Below, piece by piece: positions 26,034-34,570 of a stretch of DNA of 64,000 nt. The stretch is from Longilinea sp964536805 (GTDB lineage Bacteria > Chloroflexota > Anaerolineae > Anaerolineales > Anaerolineaceae): contig CAZHYQ010000009.1 of the NCBI GenBank assembly GCA_964536805.1, positions 1 through 64,000 of the forward strand, read 5' to 3'. Below the pieces are notes generated by a model. It saw only the letters and a list, made by a program, of their open reading frames with translations. It was not told the origin of the DNA and searched no databases. Both the position numbers and the translations under genes were made by a program. Numbering within the stretch: position 1 is the first letter of the stretch; each line of letters starts with the position of its first letter.

Positions 26034-27929
26034 ATGAAGGCAGACTGGCGCGACCGGTTACGCTATTGGTTTGACAACTACATGGCGCGCGGAACAGGCG
26101 CGTTGATCGGCGGGTTGGGCATTTTTTCGCTGGCGTTGATCCTCATCGCGGCCGCGGTGGTCACCCTGGTTGGCATCGCGCCCGGCGATGACGGCAAAAT
26201 CAGCTTCATCGAGGCCGCCTGGTTGAGCCTGATGCGCACGCTCGACGCCGGCACCATGGGCGGCGATGTGGGCTGGCGCTTTAGGGTCGCCATGTTTTTC
26301 GTCACCCTGGGCGGCATCTTCATCATCAGCACCCTCATCGGCGTGCTGACCAGCGGCATTGAAAGCAAAATGGGCGAACTGCGCAAGGGGCGCTCGCGGG
26401 TGATCGAACGCGGCCACACCGTCATTCTGGGCTGGTCGGCGCAGATCTTCACCGTCCTGGCTGAACTGGCCGAGGCAAATGCCAACCAACCGGATGCTTG
26501 CGTGGTGGTGCTGGCGGAGCGCGACAAAGTGGAAATGGAAGATGAGATCCACTCCGCTGTACAACACAGCGGTAAAATGCGCATCGTTTGCCGCAGCGGC
26601 AGTCCCATCAATCTGAATGATCTGAAGCTGACCAGCCTGGATACCGCCCGTTCCATCATCATCCTGGCTGCCGAAAACGACCAATCGGATACCGAAACCA
26701 TCAAAACGCTGCTGGCCATCACCAACAATCCCGAACGACGCACCGAACCCTATCACATTGTGGCCGAGATCCGCAATGCCCGTAATTTGGAGCCAGCCCG
26801 CATGGTCGGCCGGGATGAGGTTGAACTGGTTCTGGCCGGCGATTTAATTGCGCGCATTGTGGCGCAAACCTGCCTGCAGTCGGGCCTTTCGGTGGTCTAT
26901 ACCGAACTGCTCAATTTTGAACGGGATGAAATCTATATCAAGGATGAAGCGCAGCTGGCGGGCAAAACCTTTCATGATGCGTTGTTTGGTTACCTGGATT
27001 CAGCCGTGATCGGCATCGCAACCGCGGGAAACAAGGTCAAACTGAACCCACCCATGGAAACGCGTTTTGCTCCAGGCGACCAGGTGGTTGCGATTACCGC
27101 CGATGACGACACTCTGGTGGCAGGCGGGCCGGGGTTGTCAGCCGTGCAGGCCAATTTGATCGTCGAGGGAACCCGCCGGACGGCACACCCCGTGCGGACA
27201 CTGATTCTGGGCTGGAATAAACGAGCAGTCCAAATTGTGCGCGAACTGGATCAATATGTGGCCTCCGGCTCGCAGGTGCTGCTGGTGGCAGACCGCACCT
27301 GGAGCGACGCGGAAAAGAACGAATTTTCCGATGCGCGGCAGCATGAGAGCATCCAATTCCAGAGCGCCGATACCACTGACCGGCGCGTGCTGGATGCTCT
27401 ACACCCCGAAACATTTGATCATGTCATCGTGCTGGCTTATTCCGATTCGCTGGATGTTCAGGCTGCCGATGCGCGCACCATCCTGACGTTGCTGCACCTG
27501 CGCGATATTGCCAACCGCAGCGGCCGCCCGATGGCCATTGTCAGCGAGATGCTGGATCTGAAAAACCGTTCCCTGGCCGATGTCACCCAGGCGGACGATT
27601 TTATCGTCAGCGATCACCTGGTCAGCCTGATGCTGGCACAAATTTCGGAAAACAAGCTGCTCAACCAGGTATTTGCTGATTTGTTCGACGCGGATGGATC
27701 GGAATTCTACCTAAAACCTGCCGGCGATTATATTCAACTGGGACAGGCAGTAAATTTCTATACTGTGCTGGAAGCCGCCGCCCGCCGGGGCGAGGTAGCG
27801 CTCGGTTACCGGCTGAAACAACAAGCCCATGACTCCGCCCATGCCTACGGGGTTGCGGTCAACCCCCGCAAAACCGATCTGGTCACCTTTCACGCTGGCG
27901 ACTGCATCATCGTTTTAGCTGAAAATTAA
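26034..27929 (+). CDS. CASTOR/POLLUX-type ion channel protein with RCK-like domains
   Basis: A 631-residue membrane protein of the CASTOR/POLLUX/SYM8 family. Two hydrophobic helices flank a pore-like loop: helix about 20-46, re-entrant segment near 'LMRTLDAGTMGGDVGW', helix about 83-107. The remaining ~500 residues contain two NAD-binding RCK-like folds starting at 'HTVILGWSAQIFTVLAELAEA' and 'RTLILGWNKRAVQIVRELDQY', each with a TrkA_C-like segment. Plant homologues conduct cations at the nuclear envelope; bacterial members are poorly studied. Ribosome site AAAAGGAG precedes the ATG. Confidence 0.85.
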   Translation: MKADWRDRLRYWFDNYMARGTGALIGGLGIFSLALILIAAAVVTLVGIAPGDDGKISFIEAAWLSLMRTLDAGTMGGDVGWRFRVAMFFVTLGGIFIISTLIGVLTSGIESKMGELRKGRSRVIERGHTVILGWSAQIFTVLAELAEANANQPDACVVVLAERDKVEMEDEIHSAVQHSGKMRIVCRSGSPINLNDLKLTSLDTARSIIILAAENDQSDTETIKTLLAITNNPERRTEPYHIVAEIRNARNLEPARMVGRDEVELVLAGDLIARIVAQTCLQSGLSVVYTELLNFERDEIYIKDEAQLAGKTFHDALFGYLDSAVIGIATAGNKVKLNPPMETRFAPGDQVVAITADDDTLVAGGPGLSAVQANLIVEGTRRTAHPVRTLILGWNKRAVQIVRELDQYVASGSQVLLVADRTWSDAEKNEFSDARQHESIQFQSADTTDRRVLDALHPETFDHVIVLAYSDSLDVQAADARTILTLLHLRDIANRSGRPMAIVSEMLDLKNRSLADVTQADDFIVSDHLVSLMLAQISENKLLNQVFADLFDADGSEFYLKPAGDYIQLGQAVNFYTVLEAAARRGEVALGYRLKQQAHDSAHAYGVAVNPRKTDLVTFHAGDCIIVLAEN

Positions 27930-28001
27930 ACAAGGGCGCCAAACAACCGACCAGGGAGTCATTTCTCCGCTGGCCGTGTTCTTATTTTAAGAAGTCCGCG
28001 G

Positions 28002-28030
28002 TTGCATCCCGCCGCGGGCGTGCCTATAAT
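28002..28030 (+). promoter_or_regulatory. sigma70-type promoter
   Basis: TTGCAT (28002-28007) and a perfect TATAAT (28025-28030) are separated by 17 bp. The transcription start would be near 28037, about 25 bp before the ATG at 28062, which supports that start codon over an upstream in-frame ATG. Confidence 0.75.
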
Positions 28031-28061
28031 CGTACTTACGCATACGCGACGGGAGGTTTTT

Positions 28062-29702
28062 ATGAAACGCTCAGGCTGGATCATCGGCGGCATCCTTGTA
28101 TTGTTGATTCTGGCTGGCGGGGCCTATTTTTGGGCCACCGGTTTGTTTTCTTCCATCGAGGCTTACCGCTCGCCGCTGCATAACAACCCGCCTGCGCCTG
28201 GCAACCCTCTCGGTCCGCCGGCGACCCGCCGGGTGGTGTTCGTCCTAATCGATGCCTTGCGCGCCGATACCGCCCAAAACGCGGACGTCATGCCAACGCT
28301 CAACCGGCTGCGCGTGCAGGGAGCTTCAGCCACCAGCCACAGCCGGCCGCCATCCTATTCCGAACCCGGCTATTCCGTCCTGTTGACCGGCGCCTGGCCG
28401 GATCTGAGCGATGGACCAGCCGTGAATCTCGATTATGAAAGCATACCGGTTTTTACCCAGGATAATCTCTTCTCGGCCGCCGAGCGGGCCGGTTTGAAGA
28501 CCGCAGTCTCAGGCTACTACTGGTTCGAAAAGCTGATCCCGCAAAATGCAGTGGATCAATCCTTCTACACCTCCGGCGAAGACCGCGCTGCCGACCGGGC
28601 CGTGGTGGACGCGGCCTTGCCCTGGCTGGCGGATGGCAGTGCCCAACTGGTGTTGATCCACATCGACCAGGTTGATTACGCCGGCCACCACGAAGGCGGT
28701 CCGCGGGCGCCAGCCTGGAATGAAGCCGCCCAACGCGCTGACGGGCTGCTGGCCGAAATCGCCGCGCAACTCGATTTTTCCAGCGATACGCTGCTGGTAA
28801 CCAGCGACCACGGCCAGATCGATGCCGGCGGTCACGGCGGCGACGACCCGGTTGTGCTGGTCGAACCCTTCGTGCTGATTGGCGCGGGCGTCAAGCCGGG
28901 CAGCTATGCCGACATCCAGATGGCCGATATCGCCCCCACCCTGGCGGCGCTGCTTGGTGCCAACATTCCGGCCTCCAGCCAGGGGCGGGTGTTGCAGGAA
29001 ATGTTGCAACTGCCCGCCGAAACGCTGGCAGCTTTGCCGGAAGCCGCCCAGTCGCAACAGGCTGCCCTCTTACAGGCTTACAGTACTGCCATCGGTGAAA
29101 GCGTGCCGCCGGTAGTGGGCGGAAACGTGGCTGACTACCAGTCCGCTCTCGAGAAAGTCAAAGCATTGCGGCTTGCCGGCGATCGCGCACCCCGCATGGC
29201 CCTGGCTGTGCTGCTGGCTGTGATTCCGCTGGCGGTATTATTGCTGAAACGCCGTTCTGGTTCAGCCGGGTACCTGGGCGGCGCCATTTTGTTCCAAATC
29301 CTCTTCCATTTCCGTTACGCCGTCCTGGATCGCAAAGTCTATTCGCTTAGCAGCATCACAAGCCAGAACGATTTTATCCTGTACGTCGCCGTCACTGGCG
29401 CAGCCGCGCTGGCGATTAGCTGGGCGGTGGTGATGATTCTCTCGGGTGCGCTGCGCCGCGGTGCGCACGAGGCCGCATTACGTTCCCTGGCGCTGGTGCT
29501 CGTCACCGCCTATCTGCTATGTTTGCCCATCCTCTACCATTTTGCCCTCAACGGCGCGCTGGTGAGCTGGACTCTGCCGGAAATGGCCCCGGCTTTCATG
29601 GCTCTACTCAACCTGGTGGCGTTGATCAGTGTTTCAGCCAGCGGCCTGCTGCTGATCGGGATTGCGGCCGCGTTGGCGGCAGGGTTTCGGCCAAAGAATT
29701 AA
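28062..29702 (+). CDS. membrane alkaline-phosphatase-superfamily phosphodiesterase/transferase
   Basis: A 546-residue protein with an N-terminal membrane anchor (residues 6-28), a large extracytoplasmic catalytic domain and about five helices after residue 385. The domain has alkaline-phosphatase-superfamily metal motifs: 'VFVLIDALRAD', 'HIDQVDYAGHHEGG' and 'VTSDHGQIDAGGHGGDD'. The layout with C-terminal helices resembles GPI ethanolamine-phosphate transferase relatives and membrane nucleotide pyrophosphatase-like enzymes; substrate unknown. The ribosome site GGGAGG precedes the ATG, a promoter lies at 28002-28030 and a terminator at 29711. Confidence 0.8.
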   Translation: MKRSGWIIGGILVLLILAGGAYFWATGLFSSIEAYRSPLHNNPPAPGNPLGPPATRRVVFVLIDALRADTAQNADVMPTLNRLRVQGASATSHSRPPSYSEPGYSVLLTGAWPDLSDGPAVNLDYESIPVFTQDNLFSAAERAGLKTAVSGYYWFEKLIPQNAVDQSFYTSGEDRAADRAVVDAALPWLADGSAQLVLIHIDQVDYAGHHEGGPRAPAWNEAAQRADGLLAEIAAQLDFSSDTLLVTSDHGQIDAGGHGGDDPVVLVEPFVLIGAGVKPGSYADIQMADIAPTLAALLGANIPASSQGRVLQEMLQLPAETLAALPEAAQSQQAALLQAYSTAIGESVPPVVGGNVADYQSALEKVKALRLAGDRAPRMALAVLLAVIPLAVLLLKRRSGSAGYLGGAILFQILFHFRYAVLDRKVYSLSSITSQNDFILYVAVTGAAALAISWAVVMILSGALRRGAHEAALRSLALVLVTAYLLCLPILYHFALNGALVSWTLPEMAPAFMALLNLVALISVSASGLLLIGIAAALAAGFRPKN

Positions 29703-29710
29703 TAAATTAA

Positions 29711-29748
29711 ATGACCTCCCGATGTCCATTATCGGGGGGTCATTTTCT
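29711..29748. terminator. intrinsic terminator between convergent genes
   Basis: ATGACCTCCCGAT (29711-29723) pairs with ATCGGGGGGTCAT (29731-29743), followed by TTTTCT. It ends the phosphodiesterase transcript and may serve the convergent small membrane protein gene too. Confidence 0.8.
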
Positions 29749-29766
29749 CTGCCAGGCAGGAAAACC

Positions 29767-30144
29767 TCAAACGCCCGGTTGCCCCAATGCGCTCCGTTTC
29801 CTGGAACGAATCCGTTCATATGTTTTTTGAACGAGGATCACGCCAGCCGTGACCAGGCCAATCACCCCGAGGTCCTTGAGCACTTCCATCCAGCCGAAGG
29901 CAGAACCGCCCTCGCGCTCGCCGTGGAAACCGCCGCCGGCTGGCCGGGCCAATGCACCACGGCCAAATTGTCCGCCCGTACCATTTGTTCGCGCGGCACC
30001 GCGGTCAAACCCCGCGCCAAAATCCCCATCGCCCCGTCCGCCAAACTGAGGCAGCGACATATTTCGCGAAATGGCATAAGTGGCCCCAACCACCAACCCT
30101 GCCGCCAATAAAATGATCAACACTTTGCCCAATACTTTTAACAT
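29767..30144 (-). CDS. small Gly/Arg-rich membrane protein, unknown
   Basis: A 125-residue protein with one hydrophobic segment at the N-terminus ('VLIILLAAGLVVGATYAIS') and a second near residue 95 ('LGVIGLVTAGVILV'), with a flexible middle rich in Gly, Arg, Asp and Phe ('FGGRGDGDFGAGFDRG'). No family is recognised. The ATG at 30144 follows AAGGAGG with ideal spacing, so the longer upstream open frame inside the neighbouring gene is not used. It starts 11 bp after the DUF4405-like gene and is surely cotranscribed with it; a joint membrane role is likely. Confidence 0.7.
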   Translation of the reverse strand: MLKVLGKVLIILLAAGLVVGATYAISRNMSLPQFGGRGDGDFGAGFDRGAARTNGTGGQFGRGALARPAGGGFHGEREGGSAFGWMEVLKDLGVIGLVTAGVILVQKTYERIRSRKRSALGQPGV

Positions 30145-30155
30145 GGGAACCTCCT

Positions 30156-30686
30156 TCACCGATCTTCGATTTTGACAGGCTGCACAGCCGGGTTGAGTTG
30201 CCGGTTGACCGCTGGCATGCGGCGCGGGAAGTGAAATGCTTTCAGGATCGATTTCCAAATCCAGCGCCAGTGCACGGCAATGTGCAACGCAGTGATCCAA
30301 AGGGTCAAATCGGTGGATAAGGAATGCAAGACTCTCCAAAATCCTTCATTGGATGAACTGAGGCCAAAGGTTTGCAGCACGAACCGCGATTCCATGACGC
30401 CGCTGAAGACCACCACGGTAAAAGCGATAAAAAGTAGAAAGTTGAGCAAATAGTTCAGGCGCGCGCTCCATTTGGCCTGGCGAAAGAAGCGCCGCGTGAT
30501 GCCCGCCAGCCAATTCCAGTGCAGCAGCAGATGGATGATGATGGTGCCGCCAAAAGCCAGGCTGAGCCATTCATGCACCTGTAGGCCGGTCAGGTTGGGG
30601 GCAAAAGAAGCCAACAGTCCCGCCAGTACCACCCCATCCACCCACAAGTTGGTAAGATTGGGATTCGTTCTTTTTTGAACGTTCAT
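30156..30686 (-). CDS. DUF4405-like four-helix membrane protein, possible b-type cytochrome
   Basis: A 176-residue membrane protein with four hydrophobic helices. Histidines sit at helix positions suited to haem ligation: 'VHEWLSLAFGG', 'IIHLLLHWNWLAGI', 'RVLHSLSTDLTLW' and 'ALHIAVHWRWIWK'. The pattern matches DUF4405, a family resembling cytochrome b561/ferric reductase subunits; electron-transfer function is inferred. It forms a unit with the small Gly-rich membrane protein downstream and is divergent from an OmpR-type regulator. Tandem 11-bp repeats at 30758-30790 lie in the shared upstream region, suggesting control by that regulator. Confidence 0.75.
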   Translation of the reverse strand: MNVQKRTNPNLTNLWVDGVVLAGLLASFAPNLTGLQVHEWLSLAFGGTIIIHLLLHWNWLAGITRRFFRQAKWSARLNYLLNFLLFIAFTVVVFSGVMESRFVLQTFGLSSSNEGFWRVLHSLSTDLTLWITALHIAVHWRWIWKSILKAFHFPRRMPAVNRQLNPAVQPVKIEDR

Positions 30687-30757
30687 TGTCTACTCCGTTG
30701 TTAAAACAATTAAAACAAAAATAATCTGTACTACAGGCAGAAGTGTAGGAAAAAAAT

Positions 30758-30790
30758 GTTTAGATCCGGTTTAGCCTTTGTTTAGATTTG
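30758..30790. promoter_or_regulatory. three tandem 11-bp repeats, likely OmpR-family operator
   Basis: GTTTAG occurs at 30758, 30769 and 30780, exactly one helical turn (11 bp) apart, and an inverted CTAAAC lies at 30807-30812. PhoB/OmpR-type regulators bind such 11-bp direct repeats. The site lies in the divergent region of the DUF4405-like gene and the response-regulator gene. Confidence 0.6.
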
Positions 30791-30837
30791 GATCAATTCC
30801 AGATCTCTAAACCAAAATTAAATAAGTTTCGAGTATC

Positions 30838-31530
30838 ATGGTAGGCATGAAGACGATCCTGGTTGTGGATGACAAATCAAGCGTGCGCATGCTGTTGCAG
30901 GAATACCTGGGCGAACAGGGCTACCGGGTGGTGTCCGCGGTGAACGGGCGCGAAGCCATTTACACCGCACGCCACGAAAAGCCCGACCTGATCCTGTTGG
31001 ATCTGATGATGCCCGAAATGGACGGGTTTACCTTTCTCAAACAATACCGGCTCGAAAGCCAGACCCCGGTGATCATCATCACTGCCAGGGAAGAAGAAAC
31101 CGACGCCGTGCTGGGGCTGGAACTGGGGGCGGATGACTATGTGGTCAAACCCTTCCGTATGCGCGAGCTGGCTTCGCGCGTGCGGGCCGTGCTGCGGCGC
31201 TTTGAGAATTCCAATCATCCCGGGCGCGTGCTGAAGGAAGGCGAACTGGAACTGGATGAAAACCTGCACAGCGTCACTGTCCGCGGCGAGGAAGCGGCGC
31301 TTACCCCGATGGAGTTCAACCTGCTGGCTACCCTAATGGCTGAACCCGGCCACGTTTTCACCCGGGAGAAACTGGTGGACGACCTGTCCGAAAGCGGTTT
31401 TACCGGCCTGGAACGCACCCTGAACGTGCACGTCCGCAACCTGCGCACGAAAATCGAAGCTGATCCTGATCAACCGCGCTATATCGAGACCGTTTTCGGG
31501 GTCGGATATCGCTTTCGCAACCAAGCATGA
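30838..31530 (+). CDS. OmpR/PhoB-family response regulator
   Basis: A 230-residue response regulator. The receiver domain shows 'ILVVDDKSSVR', phospho-acceptor Asp in 'DLILLDLMMPEMDG' (residue 55), Thr/Ser in 'VIIITARE' and Lys in 'DDYVVKPF'. The C-terminal winged helix has 'LTPMEFNLLATLMAEPGHVFTREKLV' and 'VHVRNLRTKIEADP...YIETVFGVGYRF', typical of OmpR/PhoB. An ATG at 30847 is an equally likely start. It overlaps the kinase gene by ATGA. Likely targets are the flanking membrane-protein genes, because repeats with 11-bp and 10-bp periods precede them. Confidence 0.9.
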   Translation: MVGMKTILVVDDKSSVRMLLQEYLGEQGYRVVSAVNGREAIYTARHEKPDLILLDLMMPEMDGFTFLKQYRLESQTPVIIITAREEETDAVLGLELGADDYVVKPFRMRELASRVRAVLRRFENSNHPGRVLKEGELELDENLHSVTVRGEEAALTPMEFNLLATLMAEPGHVFTREKLVDDLSESGFTGLERTLNVHVRNLRTKIEADPDQPRYIETVFGVGYRFRNQA

Positions 31531-32936
31531 AACACAGTCTGGCGCTAAAACTCATCCTGGCATTCACGCTCATTGCGGTCACCACAGCCGCCATGGTGGG
31601 CATTTCAATCTGGCTGTCCAGTCCAGCCCGCCTGGGCGACCTGGTAACCAGGCAGCAGCTGGCGACCTTCAAACAATCCCTGGTTTCCTATTATCAAACC
31701 AACGGAACATTAAATGGCATTGAGCAATCCTTTCCGCGCGTAGGCGTCAATCCATTCGGTAAACCGCCTGAAACCACCATGGCCCAGGATAACCGCTTTT
31801 CCTTCGTTGTCATCGATGCGAACCGTAAAGTTGTCATGGCGCACCGGCCTGGTTTTGTGCTGGGCATGTTGGTTGGCTCGGATACATTGGTGCAGGGCAC
31901 TCCAATCGAGGTCGAAAACAAAGTCATCGGCTACATCCTGACCCCTTCTGAACGGCCGGGATTCACTGCGGAAGAACAAGCCTACTTGCAGCAATCCTAC
32001 CGTGCCGTAGCCCTGGCTGCCGCCGGAGCAGTGCTGCTTTCGCTCATTGTCGGCGCACTGCTGGCATCCACGCTGACCCGCCCGCTGCGCGAATTGAAAC
32101 AGGCCACCCAGCGTATGGCTGGCGGCCAACTGGAGCAGCAGGTATCCATCCATTCGGATGATGAAATCGGCGAGCTGGGGCAGACATTCAACCAGATGAG
32201 CCGCGAGTTGACGCATTCCAATCAAATGCGTCAGCAAATGACGGCCGATATCGCCCATGACCTGCGCACGCCTTTGACCGTGATCGCCGGATACATTGAA
32301 TCGATGCGCGACGGCGTCCTTTCACCCACCAAGCAGCGGCTTGAGGTCATTTATGATGAAATCGAACGCCTGCAGCGCCTGGTGGAAGATCTGCGCACCC
32401 TTTCGCGCGCTGAAGCCGGCGAATTGACGCTCAACCGGCAGATGATCCCAGCGGGGCGCCTGCTGCAGCAAACCGCGGCTGCCTTTCAACACCAGGCTGA
32501 GCAGCACGGGGTACAGATCAATGTGCTGACCTCCGGCCAATCGCCTGAAATCTGGGTGGATGAAACCCGCATGATGCAAGTGCTTGGCAATTTAATGACC
32601 AACGCGCTCCGCTACACGCCGCAAGGCGGCCAGGTGACCCTCAGGGATGAACAGATCCGTGACCGGGTTGTTTTGACTGTCAGCGATACCGGAAGCGGCA
32701 TCGCTCCTGCTGACCTGCCGCGCGTGTTTGACCGTTTTTACCGCGGCGACTCGTCGCGCAGCGAGCAGAACGGCGAATCGGGGCTGGGGTTGGCCATCAC
32801 GCGCGCCTTTGTGCAGGCGCACGGCGGCGAGATCACCGTTTCGTCAATACCCGGCAGCGGAACCACATTCACCATCCTGCTGCCACTCTCCCATCCTGAA
32901 AGCGCCATCCATGGCGCGAACGGCATCGCCATCTAG
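31527..32936 (+). CDS. BaeS-like sensor histidine kinase
   Basis: A 469-residue membrane kinase. Two transmembrane helices (about 9-30 and 160-182) flank a periplasmic sensor region of ~130 residues; a HAMP domain follows ('STLTRPLRELKQATQRMAGG'), then HisKA with the phospho-acceptor H244 in 'ADIAHDLRTPLTVIAGY', and HATPase_c with 'QVLGNLMTNALRYTP', 'VSDTGSGIAPADLPRVFDRFYRGD' and 'GLGLAITRAFV'. The topology resembles BaeS envelope-stress kinases. Its start codon overlaps the regulator's stop by ATGA. Confidence 0.92.
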   Translation: MKHSLALKLILAFTLIAVTTAAMVGISIWLSSPARLGDLVTRQQLATFKQSLVSYYQTNGTLNGIEQSFPRVGVNPFGKPPETTMAQDNRFSFVVIDANRKVVMAHRPGFVLGMLVGSDTLVQGTPIEVENKVIGYILTPSERPGFTAEEQAYLQQSYRAVALAAAGAVLLSLIVGALLASTLTRPLRELKQATQRMAGGQLEQQVSIHSDDEIGELGQTFNQMSRELTHSNQMRQQMTADIAHDLRTPLTVIAGYIESMRDGVLSPTKQRLEVIYDEIERLQRLVEDLRTLSRAEAGELTLNRQMIPAGRLLQQTAAAFQHQAEQHGVQINVLTSGQSPEIWVDETRMMQVLGNLMTNALRYTPQGGQVTLRDEQIRDRVVLTVSDTGSGIAPADLPRVFDRFYRGDSSRSEQNGESGLGLAITRAFVQAHGGEITVSSIPGSGTTFTILLPLSHPESAIHGANGIAI

Positions 32937-32994
32937 CATCTTCCAACAACCGCCTCATATTTAAGACGAATTGCGCAGCCGGATATTACACAAA

Positions 32995-33012
32995 TTAGGT
33001 GCTTTTAGGTGC
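32995..33012. promoter_or_regulatory. direct repeat TTAGGTGC with 10-bp period
   Basis: TTAGGTGC begins at 32995 and again at 33005, i.e. in helical phase, about 55 bp upstream of a small exported-protein gene. It could be a regulator-binding site; the sequence differs from the GTTTAG repeats at 30758. Confidence 0.4.
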
Positions 33013-33066
33013 ATTGCCTGATAGTATTAAGCAATCTGTAACCGCCTACCCTCCTGGAGATTGAGC

Positions 33067-33369
33067 ATGCGAAAACTTTTTAGATCATTTTTATTCGTCC
33101 TGGTTCTCTCGATGTTGATTGTTTCGACCGCCAGCGTCGTTATGGCACAAAGCGGTAATCCGACCTCCGAATCCTATAATGTTGAGATTCCAAAAGTTAC
33201 CGGTGTGCCCTGGTTTTTCGCCATCCTGTTTTTCATTGCCGTCGCAGTCGGTATAACAATTTACAAAAACCGCCACCAGGCTTCGCGCAAAAAGGAAGTT
33301 TTAACCGCCTCCTGCTGCGCCCCGATCGTCGAAGACGGCACCGCCCCCTTCCACCCATCGGAGGACTAG
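33067..33369 (+). CDS. small exported single-helix membrane protein, unknown
   Basis: A 100-residue protein with a cleavable-looking signal peptide ('FLFVLVLSMLIVSTASVVMAQ', cleavage after 'VMA' near residue 27), a short external segment, one transmembrane helix ('WFFAILFFIAVAVGITIY') and a cytoplasmic tail rich in charged residues containing a Cys-Cys pair ('TASCCAP'). No family recognised. The ATG at 33067 follows GGAG. It lies directly downstream of the kinase gene with its own leader, and a terminator follows at 33421; it may belong to the two-component system's regulon. Confidence 0.7.
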   Translation: MRKLFRSFLFVLVLSMLIVSTASVVMAQSGNPTSESYNVEIPKVTGVPWFFAILFFIAVAVGITIYKNRHQASRKKEVLTASCCAPIVEDGTAPFHPSED

Positions 33370-33420
33370 GACGGAGTAAAAGCCCTAATCAGGTAATGTG
33401 GTATTCCTCACTTGACCAAG

Positions 33421-33458
33421 AAAAAAACCGGCTCTCTTTTATAGAACCGGTTTTTCTT
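33421..33458. terminator. intrinsic terminator
   Basis: AAAAACCGG (33423-33431) pairs with CCGGTTTTT (33447-33455). The symmetric A and T tracts let it serve both the small exported-protein gene and the convergent MoaD-like gene. Confidence 0.85.
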
Positions 33459-33465
33459 ATCTCAG

Positions 33466-33744
33466 TCAGCCGCCAGCCACCGGCGGAAAAATGTCGAGGG
33501 TATCCTCCGGGTGGAGCGGCGTTTGCCATTGCTGCGGCAGGCTGGAAACATCGTCGCCGTTGAGCAGGCAGTGCACATGGGCGTGGATCTCTCCGCGGTC
33601 GTTCAGCCAGTGCACGCGCAGCACAGGGTGTTTTTCCACGGCAGCCGCGACGGCCTGGTCGACGCTCGTTCCGGGCGGCAGATCGAGCGTGATCGTTTTC
33701 ACGCCGGCAGCCAGCCTGAACGTGGCATATAACTGGATTTTCAT
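33466..33744 (-). CDS. MoaD/ThiS-like protein (third copy)
   Basis: A 92-residue beta-grasp protein that begins 'MKIQLYATFRLAAGVKTITLDLPPGTSV' and ends 'DTLDIFPPVAGG', with the Gly-Gly tail required for sulfur transfer. It is 10-15 residues longer than the two AOR-linked copies because of an internal His-containing stretch ('IHAHVHCLL'). It starts about 40 bp after the ATPase of the B12-type importer and ends at the shared terminator, so it may be the last gene of that operon. A link between a sulfur carrier and a cobalamin-type importer is unusual; it may simply be the housekeeping MoaD. Confidence 0.82.
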   Translation of the reverse strand: MKIQLYATFRLAAGVKTITLDLPPGTSVDQAVAAAVEKHPVLRVHWLNDRGEIHAHVHCLLNGDDVSSLPQQWQTPLHPEDTLDIFPPVAGG

Positions 33745-33784
33745 AAGGCTAATTTAACCACACAATTCAGTTGGGCGGAAATTC

Positions 33785-34570
33785 TCATTGCAAAATGGCC
33801 GGCAGCACTACCGGGTAGCCGCTGGGCGTATTGCGCATCACTTCCAGGGGAACATGATAGGCCTGACTGAGCACGCCCGCGGTCAATACCGTATCCACCC
33901 CGCCGATCTGGACAATGCGCCCCTCCACCAACAAGGCCACCTGGTCGCAATAGCGCGCCACCAGGTTAAGGTCGTGCAGCACCATCACCACGGTCAGCTG
34001 GTCATGCCGCGCCAGGCTGCGCACCTGTTCGAGCAGGTTCAGCTGGTACTGCAGATCGAGGTTGGCGGTGGGTTCATCCAGCAGCAAAATGGGGGCAGCC
34101 TGCGCCAGCGCGCGCGCCAGCAGGATGCGCTGCTGCTCGCCGCCTGAAAGCTCTCCCACCCGCCGTTCCGCCAGTGTAAACGTGTCGGTGCGCCGCATGG
34201 CCTCGCGGGCAATCTCCTCATCCTGCAGCGAAACCTGCCCCAGCCAGTTCAGGTAAGGCGTGCGCCCCAGCAGGACAGTTTCCCAGGCCGTGAAAGCCGG
34301 GGGCAGGTTGCGAGCCTGCGGCACTACTGCCATGTGACGGGCCAGTTCCGCCGCGCCCATGCCGCGCACCTCGCGCCCGTCCATCAGCACGCGGCCGGCC
34401 TGTACCGGCAGCACGCCGCTCAGGGTGCGCACCAGCGTCGATTTTCCAGCGCCGTTGGGACCTATCAGGCCTAGAACTTTGCCGCGCTCGACCGAAAAAC
34501 TGACCTCGTGCAGTACGGCGCGCGCGCCGTAGGAAACCGATAACGATTCAACCCTCAACATAAGCATCAC
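33785..34570 (-). CDS. btuD: ABC importer ATP-binding protein, BtuD/FecE type
   Basis: A 261-residue ATPase. Walker A 'GLIGPNGAGKSTLVRTLSG' near residue 38, the Q-loop 'VVPQARNLPPAFTAWETVLLGR', signature 'ELSGGEQQRILLARAL', Walker B 'PILLLDEPTANLDL' and the switch His 'MVLHDLNL' are complete, in the form typical of cobalamin/iron-siderophore importers. Its ATG overlaps the stop of the permease gene by 4 bp. The operon begins with a cobalamin riboswitch, which makes vitamin B12 the most likely cargo; the symbol rests on that. Confidence 0.85.
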   Translation of the reverse strand: MMLMLRVESLSVSYGARAVLHEVSFSVERGKVLGLIGPNGAGKSTLVRTLSGVLPVQAGRVLMDGREVRGMGAAELARHMAVVPQARNLPPAFTAWETVLLGRTPYLNWLGQVSLQDEEIAREAMRRTDTFTLAERRVGELSGGEQQRILLARALAQAAPILLLDEPTANLDLQYQLNLLEQVRSLARHDQLTVVMVLHDLNLVARYCDQVALLVEGRIVQIGGVDTVLTAGVLSQAYHVPLEVMRNTPSGYPVVLPAILQ

